Source: Anaerolineae bacterium (GTDB lineage: Bacteria > Chloroflexota > Anaerolineae > JAAYZQ01). From it: a DNA stretch of 42,052 nt. The notes beneath the pieces are model-generated. The model did no database searches. It was not told the DNA's origin and saw only the letters and a list, made by a program, of their open reading frames with translations. The translations under genes were made by a program, and so were the position numbers. Positions 25,008-34,327 of the stretch are shown one piece after another. Positions within the stretch are counted from its first letter, which is position 1; the number at the start of each line of letters is the position of its first letter. Where the stretch lies: positions 1 through 42,052 of the forward strand of contig JAFGOG010000210.1 in the NCBI GenBank assembly GCA_016926595.1, written 5' to 3'.

Positions 25008-26054
25008 CTACCCTTTGTAAGATTTGTTCGGCCGGTTGAGCAAAAGCTGGCTGGCGGTGTACGGATCCAGCTCTCGCCGCGCGATCTGGTCGATGAGCGC
25101 TGCCAGTTGTGCGCCATCGGTGTGAGCCAACACCCGACGCAGCGCTTCCTGTTGGATGATCGTTTCCAACTCGGCCGCGGCCCGCTCCCGCTCGCGCCAT
25201 ATCAGGTTACCGGTTTTTTCCAGGTAGGCGCGATGGGCGAGAATGGCCTCAACCAGTCTGTCGGTCCCTTCGCCGCGCGTCGCAACTGTTTTGTGGATCG
25301 GTGGGCGCCACGCCGATGCGTCGGCGGTTTTGCCGGCCCTCCCTTCGGTCGTAGCCATCCCCAGCAACCGGCCGTGGTGCATGACGGCGTGCGGGCCAGG
25401 CGAATTCAGGTCCAACATCATCTGCAGCACCTGGACTGCGTGGTCGGCGCCCTCATGGTCGGCCTTGTTCACCGCAAAGACGTCGGCGATCTCCAAGATA
25501 CCGGCCTTGATCGCCTGGATGTCGTCCCCCAGCCCCGGCACCTCAACCACGACTGTCGTATGGGCAGTCTTGGCAATGTCCACTTCGGCCTGGCCAGCGC
25601 CGACCGTCTCGACAAAGATCAGGTCGTACCCCCCAGCGTCCAGCACCCGAACCGTATCGGCTGTGGCCCAGGCCAGCCCGCCAAGGCTCCCTCGGCTGGC
25701 CATGCTGCGGATAAAAATCCCAGGATCGCCGGCCAGATCGCGCATCCGAATGCGGTCGCCCAGGATCGCCCCGCCGGAGAAGGGGCTGGTCGGGTCTATG
25801 GCGATGATGCCCACCGTCCGCGGCGGATGGCCGGCGCTGCCCCGCCGGAAGCTCAGCGCCAGGTCGTTGACCAGTGTGCTCTTGCCGCTGCCGGGCGGCC
25901 CGGTGACACCGACCACATGCGCCCGGCCGGTTTTGGGGTGGATCGCAGCCAGGATCGCCTGGGCTTCACTGCCGTCGTTCTCGACCAGGGTGATGGCCCG
26001 GGCGATGGCCCGCCGCTGGCCGGCTAGGATGCCGGCTACCAGCTCGTCTGTCAC
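25008..26054 (-). CDS. meaB: MeaB/ArgK-type G-protein chaperone of B12-dependent mutases
   Basis: A 348-residue G3E GTPase that protects and reloads adenosylcobalamin-dependent acyl-CoA mutases. The P-loop is [19 protein letters not shown]. The switch/Mg region is [20 protein letters not shown], typical of Mea[15 protein letters not shown] and the base-recognition motif NKADHEGAD follow. The C-terminal dimerisation segment ends in a basic tail. The GTG at 26054 overlaps the stop of the B12-binding subunit gene (GTGA). It is the last gene of the mutase operon, as expected for its role. Confidence 0.95.
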   Translation of the reverse strand: MTDELVAGILAGQRRAIARAITLVENDGSEAQAILAAIHPKTGRAHVVGVTGPPGSGKSTLVNDLALSFRRGSAGHPPRTVGIIAIDPTSPFSGGAILGDRIRMRDLAGDPGIFIRSMASRGSLGGLAWATADTVRVLDAGGYDLIFVETVGAGQAEVDIAKTAHTTVVVEVPGLGDDIQAIKAGILEIADVFAVNKADHEGADHAVQVLQMMLDLNSPGPHAVMHHGRLLGMATTEGRAGKTADASAWRPPIHKTVATRGEGTDRLVEAILAHRAYLEKTGNLIWRERERAAAELETIIQQEALRRVLAHTDGAQLAALIDQIARRELDPYTASQLLLNRPNKSYKG

Positions 26055-26446
26055 GACACCTGCTCGCGGATAAAGTCAACGATCTCATCGGTCGGTGTGC
26101 CGGGACCGAACACGCCCTTGACGCCCATCTCGTTCAGGGCCGGCACGTCTTCGTCGGGGATGATCCCACCGGCCACGACCAGCACGTCGTCCGGGCCGTT
26201 CTCCTTCAGCAGGCCCACGATCCGTGGAAAGAGGGCCATGTGCGCCCCTGACAGGATCGACAGCCCCACCACGTCCACGTCTTCTTGTAGCGCCGCTTCG
26301 GCGATCATCTCCGGCGTCTGGCGAATGCCGGTATAGATGACTTCCATGCCGGCGTCGCGCAGCGCCCGGGCGATCACCTTCGCCCCCCGGTCGTGACCGT
26401 CCAGGCCGGGCTTGGCGATCAACACGCGGATTTTCTTATCTGCCAT
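26051..26446 (-). CDS. B12-binding small subunit of an acyl-CoA mutase
   Basis: A 131-residue stand-alone cobalamin-binding domain, the C-terminal half of methylmalonyl-CoA mutase as a separate chain. It has [20 protein letters not shown], with the DxHxxG base-off His ligand. [17 protein letters not shown] (SxL motif) and [13 protein letters not shown] with [12 protein letters not shown] (GG motif) follow. It lies between a mutase large subunit and meaB. It is the only B12 domain in the window although two large subunits are present, so it may serve one or both. Confidence 0.94.
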   Translation of the reverse strand: MADKKIRVLIAKPGLDGHDRGAKVIARALRDAGMEVIYTGIRQTPEMIAEAALQEDVDVVGLSILSGAHMALFPRIVGLLKENGPDDVLVVAGGIIPDEDVPALNEMGVKGVFGPGTPTDEIVDFIREQVS

Positions 26447-26486
26447 CCAATCTCCTCCAATTGCTCCAGATCACGAGAGTCGCGCA

Positions 26487-28172
26487 TCAGATAATCACCG
26501 GTTCGCGATACTCCCCGAACACCTGCCGGAATATACCCATGATCTCGCCCAGCGTGGCATAGGCGCGCACGCAGTCGAGGATATACGGCATCGTGTTCTC
26601 GGTGCCGCATGCTGCCTGGCGCAGCGCCTCCAGCGTCGAGCCCAGTCGCTCGTTGTCTCGCTCGCGGCGGACCTGCTCCAGCCGTGCTACCTGGTGCGTA
26701 TAACCCTGTGGATCCATTTCCAGTAATGGGATGTGGATCGGTCCCTCTTCCACGTAATCGTTGACCCCGACCACCGTCCGCTGCCGGGCATCGATCTCGA
26801 TCTGGTAGCGGTACGCCGACTCGGCGATCTCGCGCTGCATGAACCCCTTCTCGATAGCCGGGATGACGCCACCCAACGCCTCGATCTTGTGAAAGTAATC
26901 GTACGCTTCCTGCTCCATGCGGTTGGTCAGCGTCTCGACGAAATAGGAACCGGCTAATGGATCCACCGTGTTGGTCACGCCGCTCTCGTGGGCGATGAGC
27001 TGTTGGGTACGCAGCGCGATCTTGACCGCGTATTCGCTGGGCAGAGCCAGCGCCTCGTCCATGCTGTTGGTGTGGAGCGACTGTGTGCCGCCCAGCACCG
27101 CGGCCAGCGCCTGCCAGGTGGTGCGCACGATGTTGTTCTCTGGCTGTTGTGCAGTCAGGCTACAGCCAGCCGTCTGGGTGTGGAACCGCAGCAGCCAGCT
27201 CCGCAGGCTCTTGGCGCCAAAGGTGTCACGCATCTCCCGCGCCCAGATGCGCCGCGCTGCCCGGAATTTGCAAATCTCTTCGAAAAAGTCGTTGTGCGAG
27301 TTGAAAAAGTAGGACAACCGTGGGGCAAAGGCGTCAATCTCCAGCCCACGGGCCAACCCCCAGCGCACGTATTCCAGACCGTCGGCCAGGGTGAAGGCCA
27401 GTTCCTGGACCGCCGTTGCCCCTGCCTCGCGAATGTGATAGCCGCTGATGCTGATCGTATTCCAGCGGGGCAGGTATTGGCTGCCAAACTCAAAGGTGTC
27501 GATCACCAGGCGCATCGACGGCTTTGGGGGGAAGACAAACTCCTTCTGGGCGATATACTCCTTCAAAATGTCATTCTGAATGGTGCCGCCCAGCACTTCC
27601 ATCGGGATGCCCCGCTTTTCGGCCATGACGATGTACATGGCCCACACGATCGCTGCCGGGCTGTTGATCGTCATCGATGTGGTGATCTGGTCTACGGGGA
27701 TGCCGTCGAATAGCACCTCCATGTCGGCCAACGACGACACGGCCACACCACACTTGCCAAACTCGCCCATGGCTTCAGACGCATCCGAGTCGTAGCCATA
27801 AAGTGTGGGCATGTCGAATGCCACCGATAAGCCAGTCTCACCGTGCTCCAGCAAGTATTTGTAGCGGGCGTTGGTCTCTTCCGCCGTGCCAAACCCGGCG
27901 AACATGCGCATCGTCCACAGTCGGCCGCGGTGCATGGTGGGGTGGATGCCGCGGGTGAAAGGGTACTCACCCGGAAATCCTAGGTCGCGCACATAGTCCA
28001 GGCTGGCCACATTGAGCGGGGTGTACAACCGCTCCACCGGGGCGCTGGAGGTCGTCACAAACCTGTCCGAAGGGATCCGTTCCGGGTGCTCGACCAGTGT
28101 CTTTTTGAGTGTGGTCTCTTCCCAGTGTTCCTTTTGCTCCTGCAATGCCTTTAACCTGCCCTGGTCAAACAT
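26487..28172 (-). CDS. B12-dependent acyl-CoA mutase large subunit, isobutyryl-CoA-mutase type
   Basis: About 561 residues, the TIM-barrel substrate domain only. The family core includes [47 protein letters not shown] and [16 protein letters not shown]. Two specificity positions differ from methylmalonyl-CoA mutase. The Tyr of RQYAGF is Phe here (RMFAGF, residue 91), and the Arg 118 residues later is Gln (KEYIAQKE, residue 209). Phe/Gln is the pair described for isobutyryl-CoA mutase. It may therefore interconvert isobutyryl- and n-butyryl-CoA, though annotation pipelines would call it methylmalonyl-CoA mutase. ATG at 28172 is preceded by GGAGG at five bases; an ATG at 28193 overlaps the mce stop and is possible. 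Confidence 0.85.
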   Translation of the reverse strand: MFDQGRLKALQEQKEHWEETTLKKTLVEHPERIPSDRFVTTSSAPVERLYTPLNVASLDYVRDLGFPGEYPFTRGIHPTMHRGRLWTMRMFAGFGTAEETNARYKYLLEHGETGLSVAFDMPTLYGYDSDASEAMGEFGKCGVAVSSLADMEVLFDGIPVDQITTSMTINSPAAIVWAMYIVMAEKRGIPMEVLGGTIQNDILKEYIAQKEFVFPPKPSMRLVIDTFEFGSQYLPRWNTISISGYHIREAGATAVQELAFTLADGLEYVRWGLARGLEIDAFAPRLSYFFNSHNDFFEEICKFRAARRIWAREMRDTFGAKSLRSWLLRFHTQTAGCSLTAQQPENNIVRTTWQALAAVLGGTQSLHTNSMDEALALPSEYAVKIALRTQQLIAHESGVTNTVDPLAGSYFVETLTNRMEQEAYDYFHKIEALGGVIPAIEKGFMQREIAESAYRYQIEIDARQRTVVGVNDYVEEGPIHIPLLEMDPQGYTHQVARLEQVRRERDNERLGSTLEALRQAACGTENTMPYILDCVRAYATLGEIMGIFRQVFGEYREPVII

Positions 28173-28189
28173 GGTTGCCTCCAAGCCGA

Positions 28190-28594
28190 TCATATTGGCT
28201 GGTCGCGATGCTCGACCAGCTCCAGCAGCACACCGTGCATGCCCTTGGGATGCACAAAAGCTACTCGCCCGTGGGCTCCCTGCCGTGGAATTCTGTCGAT
28301 CAGTAGCACGCCATGGGCCTTGAGACGCTCCAATGCTGCTTCGATATCGTCCACTGCCAGGCAGATGTGGTGGATGCCCTCACCCCGGCTCTCCAGGAAC
28401 TTGGCGATACCGGTGTCGTCGGCTGTGGGCTGCACCAACTCGAGGTTTGTCTCGCCCACCGGCAAAAAGGCCACCTCGACCTTTTGATCCTGCACCTCGA
28501 CGATCTCTTCTAGCTGCAACCCCAAGGCCTCCTGGTAGACCTTGAGCGCCTCCTGAATATCACGCACGGCGATACCAATGTGGTCCAGCTTCAC
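28190..28594 (-). CDS. mce: Methylmalonyl-CoA epimerase
   Basis: A 134-residue vicinal-oxygen-chelate protein of normal length that interconverts (S)- and (R)-methylmalonyl-CoA. It has two glyoxalase-like beta-alpha-beta-beta-beta modules. The metal ligands lie in [12 protein letters not shown] (His), NLELVQP (Glu/Gln region), [12 protein letters not shown] (His) and GVLLELVEH (Glu). It lies between the regulator and the second mutase large subunit; its stop overlaps a possible upstream ATG of the mutase. The context agrees with the propionyl-CoA/succinyl-CoA route. Confidence 0.94.
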   Translation of the reverse strand: MKLDHIGIAVRDIQEALKVYQEALGLQLEEIVEVQDQKVEVAFLPVGETNLELVQPTADDTGIAKFLESRGEGIHHICLAVDDIEAALERLKAHGVLLIDRIPRQGAHGRVAFVHPKGMHGVLLELVEHRDQPI

Positions 28595-28659
28595 TTTCGC
28601 TCCCCCTCAAGTCCTGCCGCAGCGGGCAGACCATCACCCTGCGCGGCTGGATAAGCGGC

Positions 28660-29091
28660 TTAATAGGTTTGATCCCATTCTCCACTTGACTGGATCCGTT
28701 TCATCTCTGGCGGCAAGGGCGATGCAGCCGGCGTTTCCATCCAGGCAAACGGCTGCTTGATCAAAGAGGGCTCTGGCCGATGCTTGGGCTCGGCCTTTGG
28801 CGCCCTTCCTCCGGCCTCGCCTCCTACCGTTTTCTGGAACAACGCCGTCAGCTCGGCCAGCAAAGGGAAACGAGGGTTTAGGTAGTAAAACACCCGGTTG
28901 CCTTCTTCGGCGCGAATGAGCAGGTCGATCCCTGCCAGCCGATCCATCTCACGCTGCACAGCCCGAAGCGGTTGACCGGCCTCCCGCCCAATCTCCCGCT
29001 GGTAGAAATACCGGTCTGGATTTAGTAGGAACAGACGCAGGATCTCAATCCGAGCTGTAGAAGAAAACAGAGCCTCTAGTATAGACGACAT
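28660..29091 (-). CDS. Winged-helix transcriptional regulator in the mutase operon
   Basis: A 143-residue protein. Residues ~1-90 form an ArsR-like winged helix: ALFSSTARIEILRLFLLNPD, then FYQREIGREAGQPLRAVQRE as recognition helix, and LLIRAEEGNRVFYYLNP as wing. The last ~50 residues are Pro-rich and probably disordered, with no Cys or other metal motif, so it is not a metal-sensing ArsR. It sits between the two mutase genes, suggesting control of this operon. An 8-bp palindrome TGTATACA lies directly before its ATG. The ligand is unknown. Confidence 0.75.
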   Translation of the reverse strand: MSSILEALFSSTARIEILRLFLLNPDRYFYQREIGREAGQPLRAVQREMDRLAGIDLLIRAEEGNRVFYYLNPRFPLLAELTALFQKTVGGEAGGRAPKAEPKHRPEPSLIKQPFAWMETPAASPLPPEMKRIQSSGEWDQTY

Positions 29092-29109
29092 ATTGTATAC
29101 ACCCCCCTA

Positions 29110-30774
29110 TTAGAACAGCGTGAATGCTTTGTATTCGCCAAAGACGCCGCGCAGAACGTCACAGATCTCGCCCAGGGTAGCGTACTTTTCCACTGCGTCC
29201 AGAATGAGCGGCATCAGAGTGTCGTCAGATTGAGCGCCAGCTACGAGGCGTACCAGCGCTGCTGACACTGTTTCGCTGTCTCTCCACCCCCGTAGGGCTT
29301 CGAGGCGTGCTGCCTGGCGTTCGCCCACGGCCGGATCGACGCGCAAAAGGCGAAGACCTGTCCCTTCGCCAGCCTGAAAGCGATTCACTCCGACTACAAC
29401 CTTGCCAGAGTAATCCACCGCGCGCTGCCAGTGATAGGCGCTTTCCTGGATTTCCCGCTGTATATATCCTTGCTCGATGGCTCGCAGGGCGCCACCCAGG
29501 GCGTCTATTTTTGAAATGTAGTCGATTGCCCGTTGCTCGATCTCGCCGGTCCACCTTTCGATGAGATAACTCCCCGCCAGGGGATCGATCGTGTCGGCCA
29601 CACCGCTTTCGTAGGCGATGATCTGCTGTGTACGCAGGGCGATCTGGACCGCTTCCTCAGTGGGCAGGCCCAGCGCTTCGTCGCGTGAGTTGGTGTGCAG
29701 TGATTGGGTTCCGCCCAGCACGGCGGCCAGGGCCTGCAAAGTGACCCGGACAATGTTGTTGTCCGGCTGCTGTGCGGTGAGCATCGAACCAGCCGTCTGG
29801 GTGTGGAAGCGCAGCATACACGAGCGCGAATCGCGGGCGCCGAACCTTTCGCGCATGATCCGCGCCCACAACCGGCGGGCAGCGCGGAACTTGGCCACCT
29901 CTTCCAAGAGGTTGTTGTGGGCGTTGAAGAAGAAGGACAAGCGAGGGGCAAAGTCGTCTACCGCCAGCCCGGCGTCGAGCGCCGCCTGGACATAGGTGAT
30001 GGCGTTAGCCAGAGTAAATGCAACTTCCTGGACTGCGGTGCAGCCTGCCTCGCGGATGTGGTAGCCGGAGATACTGATAGTGTTCCATTGGGGAATGTGA
30101 TCGCGGCAATAGCGGAACAGGTCGGTGACCAATCGCATCGACGGACCGGGTGGGTAGATATAGGTGCCGCGGGCAATGTACTCCTTCAGGATGTCGTTCT
30201 GGACTGTGCCCTGCAACTTGGTCGTATCTATGCCCTGCTTCCTGGCAACGGCAATGTACATGGCCAGCAAGACCGCGGCCGGGGCGTTGATGGTCATCGA
30301 AGTCGACACGCGATCCAACGGGATGCCGTCGAACAGCCGCTCCATGTCCTCCAGCGAGGAGATGGCCACGCCGACCTTACCTACCTCGCCAGCAGCCATT
30401 GGGTGGTCCGAATCGTAGCCGATCTGGGTGGGCAGGTCAAAGGCGACGGACAGGCCCGTCTGGCCCTGATCTAGTAGGTACTTGTAGCGAGTGTTCGTCT
30501 CTCGGGCGCTGCCAAAGCCGGCGTACTGGCGCATTGTCCAGAAGCGGCTGCGGTACATTGTGGGCTGAACGCCCCGGGTAAAGGGGTACTGGCTGGGAAA
30601 GCCCAGTTGGTGCGGATAGTCGATCTCTGCGTCGGCGGGCGTGTAAAACCGCTCGACCGGGATATCTGATTCCGTCTGAAATTGGGGCTGTCGCTCGGGA
30701 AAGCGGGACAACGCACTGGCCAGGAGTGTGGCTTCCCACTCCTCTTTGAGTTGGCTAACCTTCTCCTCGGACAT
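29110..30774 (-). CDS. Methylmalonyl-CoA mutase large subunit
   Basis: About 554 residues, the substrate-binding barrel of adenosylcobalamin-dependent methylmalonyl-CoA mutase. It has [40 protein letters not shown] and [16 protein letters not shown]. The specificity residues are the methylmalonyl type: Tyr in RQYAGF (residue 84) and Arg in KEYIARGTY (residue 202), spaced 118 as in the Propionibacterium enzyme. The B12 domain is absent and must come from a separate chain such as the 26051-26446 product. ATG at 30774 follows GGAG by six bases; the frame extends 12 codons further upstream without a ribosome site. Confidence 0.93.
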   Translation of the reverse strand: MSEEKVSQLKEEWEATLLASALSRFPERQPQFQTESDIPVERFYTPADAEIDYPHQLGFPSQYPFTRGVQPTMYRSRFWTMRQYAGFGSARETNTRYKYLLDQGQTGLSVAFDLPTQIGYDSDHPMAAGEVGKVGVAISSLEDMERLFDGIPLDRVSTSMTINAPAAVLLAMYIAVARKQGIDTTKLQGTVQNDILKEYIARGTYIYPPGPSMRLVTDLFRYCRDHIPQWNTISISGYHIREAGCTAVQEVAFTLANAITYVQAALDAGLAVDDFAPRLSFFFNAHNNLLEEVAKFRAARRLWARIMRERFGARDSRSCMLRFHTQTAGSMLTAQQPDNNIVRVTLQALAAVLGGTQSLHTNSRDEALGLPTEEAVQIALRTQQIIAYESGVADTIDPLAGSYLIERWTGEIEQRAIDYISKIDALGGALRAIEQGYIQREIQESAYHWQRAVDYSGKVVVGVNRFQAGEGTGLRLLRVDPAVGERQAARLEALRGWRDSETVSAALVRLVAGAQSDDTLMPLILDAVEKYATLGEICDVLRGVFGEYKAFTLF

Positions 30775-30808
30775 TTCTAACTCCAAACCGACTTTGCTGC
30801 AGACCTGC

Positions 30809-30828
30809 ACCGATGCTCAGGCATCGGT
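30809..30828. repeat. Hairpin between the biotin carrier and mutase genes
   Basis: ACCGATGC, loop TCAG, GCATCGGT: eight perfect pairs with a four-base loop, overlapping the TAA of the biotin carrier gene. No T-run follows. It may adjust the stability of the upstream and downstream parts of the operon mRNA. Confidence 0.5.
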
Positions 30829-31310
30829 TATTCTATTTCCGCCAATACGGCTCCTCGCTCGACGTCCTGGCCTGGTTGGACATGAAGGATCTTGACGACG
30901 CCGGCCCGTGGCGCTTTGAGCTCATTCTCCATCTTCATCGCTTCCAGGATGCAAACGACATCTCCTGCGGCCACGGTACTCCCTTCTTTTACCAATGCCC
31001 GGATGATCTTGCCGGGCATGATGGCTGTCACTGCCCCCTCGCCTGCTGCTGTGGCGCCCCGGGGTGCCTTGCGGCCTGCGTCACCCTTTGAAGGGGCTTC
31101 GGCCAGACCCTCCACAATCAGGTTGTAAGTGATACCTCCGACTACTGCCTGCCCGCTTTCCGTTTTGACGTCGTACGGGGTCCCATCCACCAGAACCTTT
31201 TCCCCATCCAGACCGACGACGAACGGCTGACCGTTAACCAGGATGGTGTTGCCCTCTGTGACGATCTTGTATGCCACCCCGTCCAGCGTCAGCGTGAACT
31301 CGCGCTTCAT
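30828..31310 (-). CDS. Biotin carboxyl carrier protein (1.3S / BCCP type)
   Basis: A 160-residue protein. The N-terminal ~70 residues form a repetitive beta region (LTLDGVAYKIVTEGN, VNGQPFVVGLDG, VDGTPYDVKT), as often seen before acyl-CoA carboxylase carrier domains. A Gly/Ala/Lys linker follows. The C-terminal biotinyl domain begins IMPGKIIRALVKEG and has the biotinylation motif EAMKMEN with Lys126. ATG at 31310 follows GGGAGGGG and shares ATGA with the preceding carboxyltransferase stop. It would carry the carboxyl group between the two carboxyltransferases encoded upstream. Confidence 0.93.
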   Translation of the reverse strand: MKREFTLTLDGVAYKIVTEGNTILVNGQPFVVGLDGEKVLVDGTPYDVKTESGQAVVGGITYNLIVEGLAEAPSKGDAGRKAPRGATAAGEGAVTAIMPGKIIRALVKEGSTVAAGDVVCILEAMKMENELKAPRAGVVKILHVQPGQDVERGAVLAEIE

Positions 31311-32860
31311 CGCGCCCCTCCCGCCCCGTCGATCAACCCGCCCCAACGGCCGGCCTGTGGTCGCCAGGCTGCCTTCCACGGCGACGGGGCCAGCCCCGGC
31401 TTTTGTGCAGTCGCTGCGCGTTCGCGGGCGGTTGCTGCGGCGCATTGCTGGGCTTCTGCAATCAGCCGGACGGCGATAGCCGCGACCAACGCCTCCTTGG
31501 CCGCGCCGCCCTTAGCCCGCCGCTCCAGGAAGGGCCGGGCCACCTGAGGAAAAAGGGCATAACTGAGCACGTCCTCTTCGCTCCGGGCCAGCTCTTGGAT
31601 CTCTTGCCGCGCCTGCTCCAAGCCGGGCGGCAGGAGGTCGGCCGGGCGGCAATCAATCGGCTGCTCGTCGCCAATCACCTTTTTCTGTACCTGTGGATCG
31701 ATTGGCGCTGGCGGTCGCCCGTAATAGCCTCGCACATAGTTCTTGACCTCGGCGGGGATAACCTTGTAGCGCTCGCCCAGCACCACATTGAGCGTCGCCT
31801 GAGTGCCGACGATCTGGCTGCTGGGGGTGACTAGCGGCGGATACCCTAGCTCTTGTCGAACGCGCGGCACTTCGGCCAGCACCTCGGCGTAGCGGTCCTC
31901 GGCCCCTTGCTCGCGCAGTTGAGACACCAGGTTGGAGAGCATGCCGCCTGGGATCTGGAACTGCAGGACGTTGACATCCACCCCGGTCATACCGCTCTCA
32001 AAGGCGGCGTACTTGGTGCGGACGGTGGCAAAATAACTGCTGATCTCGGCCAAGAGGTTAAGATCAAGCCCTGTGTCGCGGGGCGACTCTTGCAAAATAC
32101 GAACCAGCGTCTCGGTTGGCGGCTGCGAGGTGACCATCGCCAGCGACGAGATGGCTGTATCTACGATGTCTACCCCGGCCTCAATGGCTTTTAGCACAGT
32201 GGCCATGGCCATCCCACTGGTGTAATGGGTGTGGAGCTGGATGGGCACCTGGCACTCGGCTTTCAGGCGGCTCACCAGTTCGTAGGCGACGTAAGGCGAC
32301 AGCAGGCCGGCCATATCCTTGATGCAGATGGTATCGGTTCCCATCTCCTCCAAGACGCGGGCCATCTGGATAAAGGCATTCACGCTGTGTACCGGGCTGA
32401 TGGTGTACGAGATGGCAGCCTGGACGTGGGCCCCTTCCCGCCTGACCACTTCCATGGCCCGGCGCATGTTGCGCACGTCGTTGAGAGCATCAAAGATGCG
32501 AAAGACGTCAATGCCATTTTCGTGCGCCTTGACGACAAAGCGTTCCAGCACATCGTCGGGGTAATGCTTGTAGCCGACGATGTTCTGGCCGCGCAGCAGC
32601 ATCTGGAATGGGGTGTGGGGCATTTTGGCCTTGAGCCTGCGGATCCGCTCCCACGGATCTTCGTTGAGAAAGCGCATGGCCGAGTCAAAGGTGGCGCCGC
32701 CCCACATCTCGACCGACCAGTAGCCCACTTGATCCAGCTTTTCGGCGATGGGCATAGCCGGCGTCCCGATCATGTCGTCGGTGCGCATCCGCGTGGCCAA
32801 CAGGCTTTGGTGTGCGTCGCGCAAGATTGTGTCACAAATGCGTACAGGTTTCTGCTCCAT
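31307..32860 (-). CDS. Pyruvate/oxaloacetate carboxyltransferase (5S / OadA-alpha type)
   Basis: A 517-residue protein of the pyruvate-carboxylase carboxyltransferase-domain family. It has VRICDTILRDAHQSLLATR with the metal Asp, VEMWGGATFD, PWERIRRLK, ICIKDMAGLLSPY with the catalytic Lys, and the metal His in LHTHYTSGMA. The conserved second domain has PGGMLSNLV and PPLVTPSSQIVGTQA. No biotin carboxylase part and no fused biotinyl domain are present. This matches the 5S subunit of transcarboxylase or an oxaloacetate decarboxylase alpha subunit without its biotin tail. No membrane beta subunit is nearby, which argues against a sodium-pump decarboxylase. The C-terminal ~50 residues are Ala-rich and unconserved. 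Confidence 0.9.
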   Translation of the reverse strand: MEQKPVRICDTILRDAHQSLLATRMRTDDMIGTPAMPIAEKLDQVGYWSVEMWGGATFDSAMRFLNEDPWERIRRLKAKMPHTPFQMLLRGQNIVGYKHYPDDVLERFVVKAHENGIDVFRIFDALNDVRNMRRAMEVVRREGAHVQAAISYTISPVHSVNAFIQMARVLEEMGTDTICIKDMAGLLSPYVAYELVSRLKAECQVPIQLHTHYTSGMAMATVLKAIEAGVDIVDTAISSLAMVTSQPPTETLVRILQESPRDTGLDLNLLAEISSYFATVRTKYAAFESGMTGVDVNVLQFQIPGGMLSNLVSQLREQGAEDRYAEVLAEVPRVRQELGYPPLVTPSSQIVGTQATLNVVLGERYKVIPAEVKNYVRGYYGRPPAPIDPQVQKKVIGDEQPIDCRPADLLPPGLEQARQEIQELARSEEDVLSYALFPQVARPFLERRAKGGAAKEALVAAIAVRLIAEAQQCAAATARERAATAQKPGLAPSPWKAAWRPQAGRWGGLIDGAGGAR

Positions 32861-32901
32861 TTTACGTATCTTTCAGGGATCCTCTGTAGATGATCCGGCC
32901 T

Positions 32902-33222
32902 CTACTCAGCGAAAAGGTGAGCGGCCTTGAATATCAGGACCAGAGCTTCCTTGTCGGCGCGTGAGCGGTGGCGCTCGCCAGCACGCAATACCAGGCTTTC
33001 TCCCATGCGCAACAGGACACTTGGGCCGTCGTAATAGTCGATAAAGATCTCGCCTTTGAGGACATAATACATCTCGTCTTTGGTGTGCTGGTGAAACCTG
33101 TAGCTGCCCAGGAAGCGGCTCAGGTAGGCGCAGTAGTCATCTACTTGACCCAGGATTGTATGGGTGAAGGGCTGGGTCAGCTTCATGGCTGCTTCATCAA
33201 CACCCATTTTTCGCTCAGGCAT
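32902..33222 (-). CDS. Cupin-domain protein
   Basis: A 106-residue single-cupin protein. The two cupin motifs are seen as FHQHTKDEMYYVLKGEIFIDY (with the HxH...E metal ligands) and VLRAGERHRSRADKEALVL (third His). It is therefore likely a small metal-binding cupin of unknown substrate. ATG at 33222 follows GGGGAG; the longer frame upstream lacks a ribosome site. It sits within the carboxylase/mutase operon between the TPR protein and the 5S-type carboxyltransferase and could be an accessory or sensor. Confidence 0.82.
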   Translation of the reverse strand: MPERKMGVDEAAMKLTQPFTHTILGQVDDYCAYLSRFLGSYRFHQHTKDEMYYVLKGEIFIDYYDGPSVLLRMGESLVLRAGERHRSRADKEALVLIFKAAHLFAE

Positions 33223-33295
33223 TTGTATCTCCCCTTGTGGCCGGCCTCTTGTTCCCTGCGGGCGCCTTGCCGCCCGTCGACTCGATCCCAGCCAT

Positions 33296-34315
33296 CTACC
33301 CTGGCAGGTTGGATTGGGCTTTGCCCGGATTCGCTTCACTCGCCGCAGAGTTGGCCCACGGCCTGGTCACGTCACGCCAGGCGTCGGCTGCCTGCTCGGC
33401 GTGGTCTGCAGCTTTTGGCCAGTTGCCCATCATCCGGTACGTGTCGCACAACGCCCAATGAGCTTCAGCGATGAGGGATGGACTGCCGACGGTGCTGCGC
33501 AACGCCAGAGATTGTTGGTACGCGTCAAGCGCCTTTTCCAATCGGCCCTGGCCCTTCTCCCACTGCCCGCGCATGAACATGACGTAGGACAGGCCGATCT
33601 GATCCCCAGTCTTGCGGGCAACGATCTCGCTGTCACTCAGGTACTTTTCTGCCTGACGCCAGTGACCCTGCGTCACGAGCACTGCTGCAATCTGGTACAG
33701 GCTACGTCCTTCATGGAGCTGCAGGCCGGCCTCGCGGCGAATAGCCAGGCTGGCCTGATGGGCATCGAGCGCCTTGGCCATGTCTCCCATGCGCATATAG
33801 GTCACGCCAAGATTGTTGAGCGCCCAAGCTTCCTGCTCTTTCTGCCCAGTGCCTTGGCACAGGTGCAGGGCGTGCTCAAAGGCCCCCAATGCCTCCTGAT
33901 ATCGACTCCGGCGCAGGTGATTCCAGCCCATCAGGTTATAGATCGCCGGCCGGGTACTCTCGTCATCCAAGACCGAGGACAGGACTAATGCTTCCTGTTC
34001 CAGGCTGCTCTGCTCTTGCCATTGGCCGCCATAGTGGAGTGACTCACCCAGCCAGCGCAACACTCGGGCGCGCAAATCGACCGGCAGGTCCTGATCCAAC
34101 AGCTTTCGAAAGCTGCTCTCGGCCGCGCGCCACCTCTGCCGTGCCCAGTGCAACCGTGACTGGTAGTATTCCAACCACATGCGCGCCGGATCACTCGGCA
34201 CGACAGGTTTGGGGGCTTGGTCTCGAAGCGCGTCGTTGATCGTCGCTTCCAGTTCGTCGAGCTTATGGGCTGCCAGCAGGGCCTCGGCTTTGTCACTAAA
34301 GTCCAGCGTGTTCAT
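33296..34315 (-). CDS. Tetratricopeptide-repeat protein
   Basis: A 339-residue soluble protein made mostly of TPR helices. Clear repeats include AIYNLMGWNHLRRSRYQEAL, WALNNLGVTYMRMGDMAKAL, AAVLVTQGHWRQAEKYL, MFMRGQWEKGQGRLEKALDA and ALCDTYRMMGNWPKA. No signal peptide, enzyme domain or DNA-binding domain is seen, so it is presumably a protein-interaction scaffold. It starts 12 bases after the PccB-type gene stop and is within the operon. Any role in assembling the carboxyltransferase complex is only a guess. Confidence 0.82.
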   Translation of the reverse strand: MNTLDFSDKAEALLAAHKLDELEATINDALRDQAPKPVVPSDPARMWLEYYQSRLHWARQRWRAAESSFRKLLDQDLPVDLRARVLRWLGESLHYGGQWQEQSSLEQEALVLSSVLDDESTRPAIYNLMGWNHLRRSRYQEALGAFEHALHLCQGTGQKEQEAWALNNLGVTYMRMGDMAKALDAHQASLAIRREAGLQLHEGRSLYQIAAVLVTQGHWRQAEKYLSDSEIVARKTGDQIGLSYVMFMRGQWEKGQGRLEKALDAYQQSLALRSTVGSPSLIAEAHWALCDTYRMMGNWPKAADHAEQAADAWRDVTRPWANSAASEANPGKAQSNLPG

Positions 34316-34327
34316 CGTGCCCTCCCT

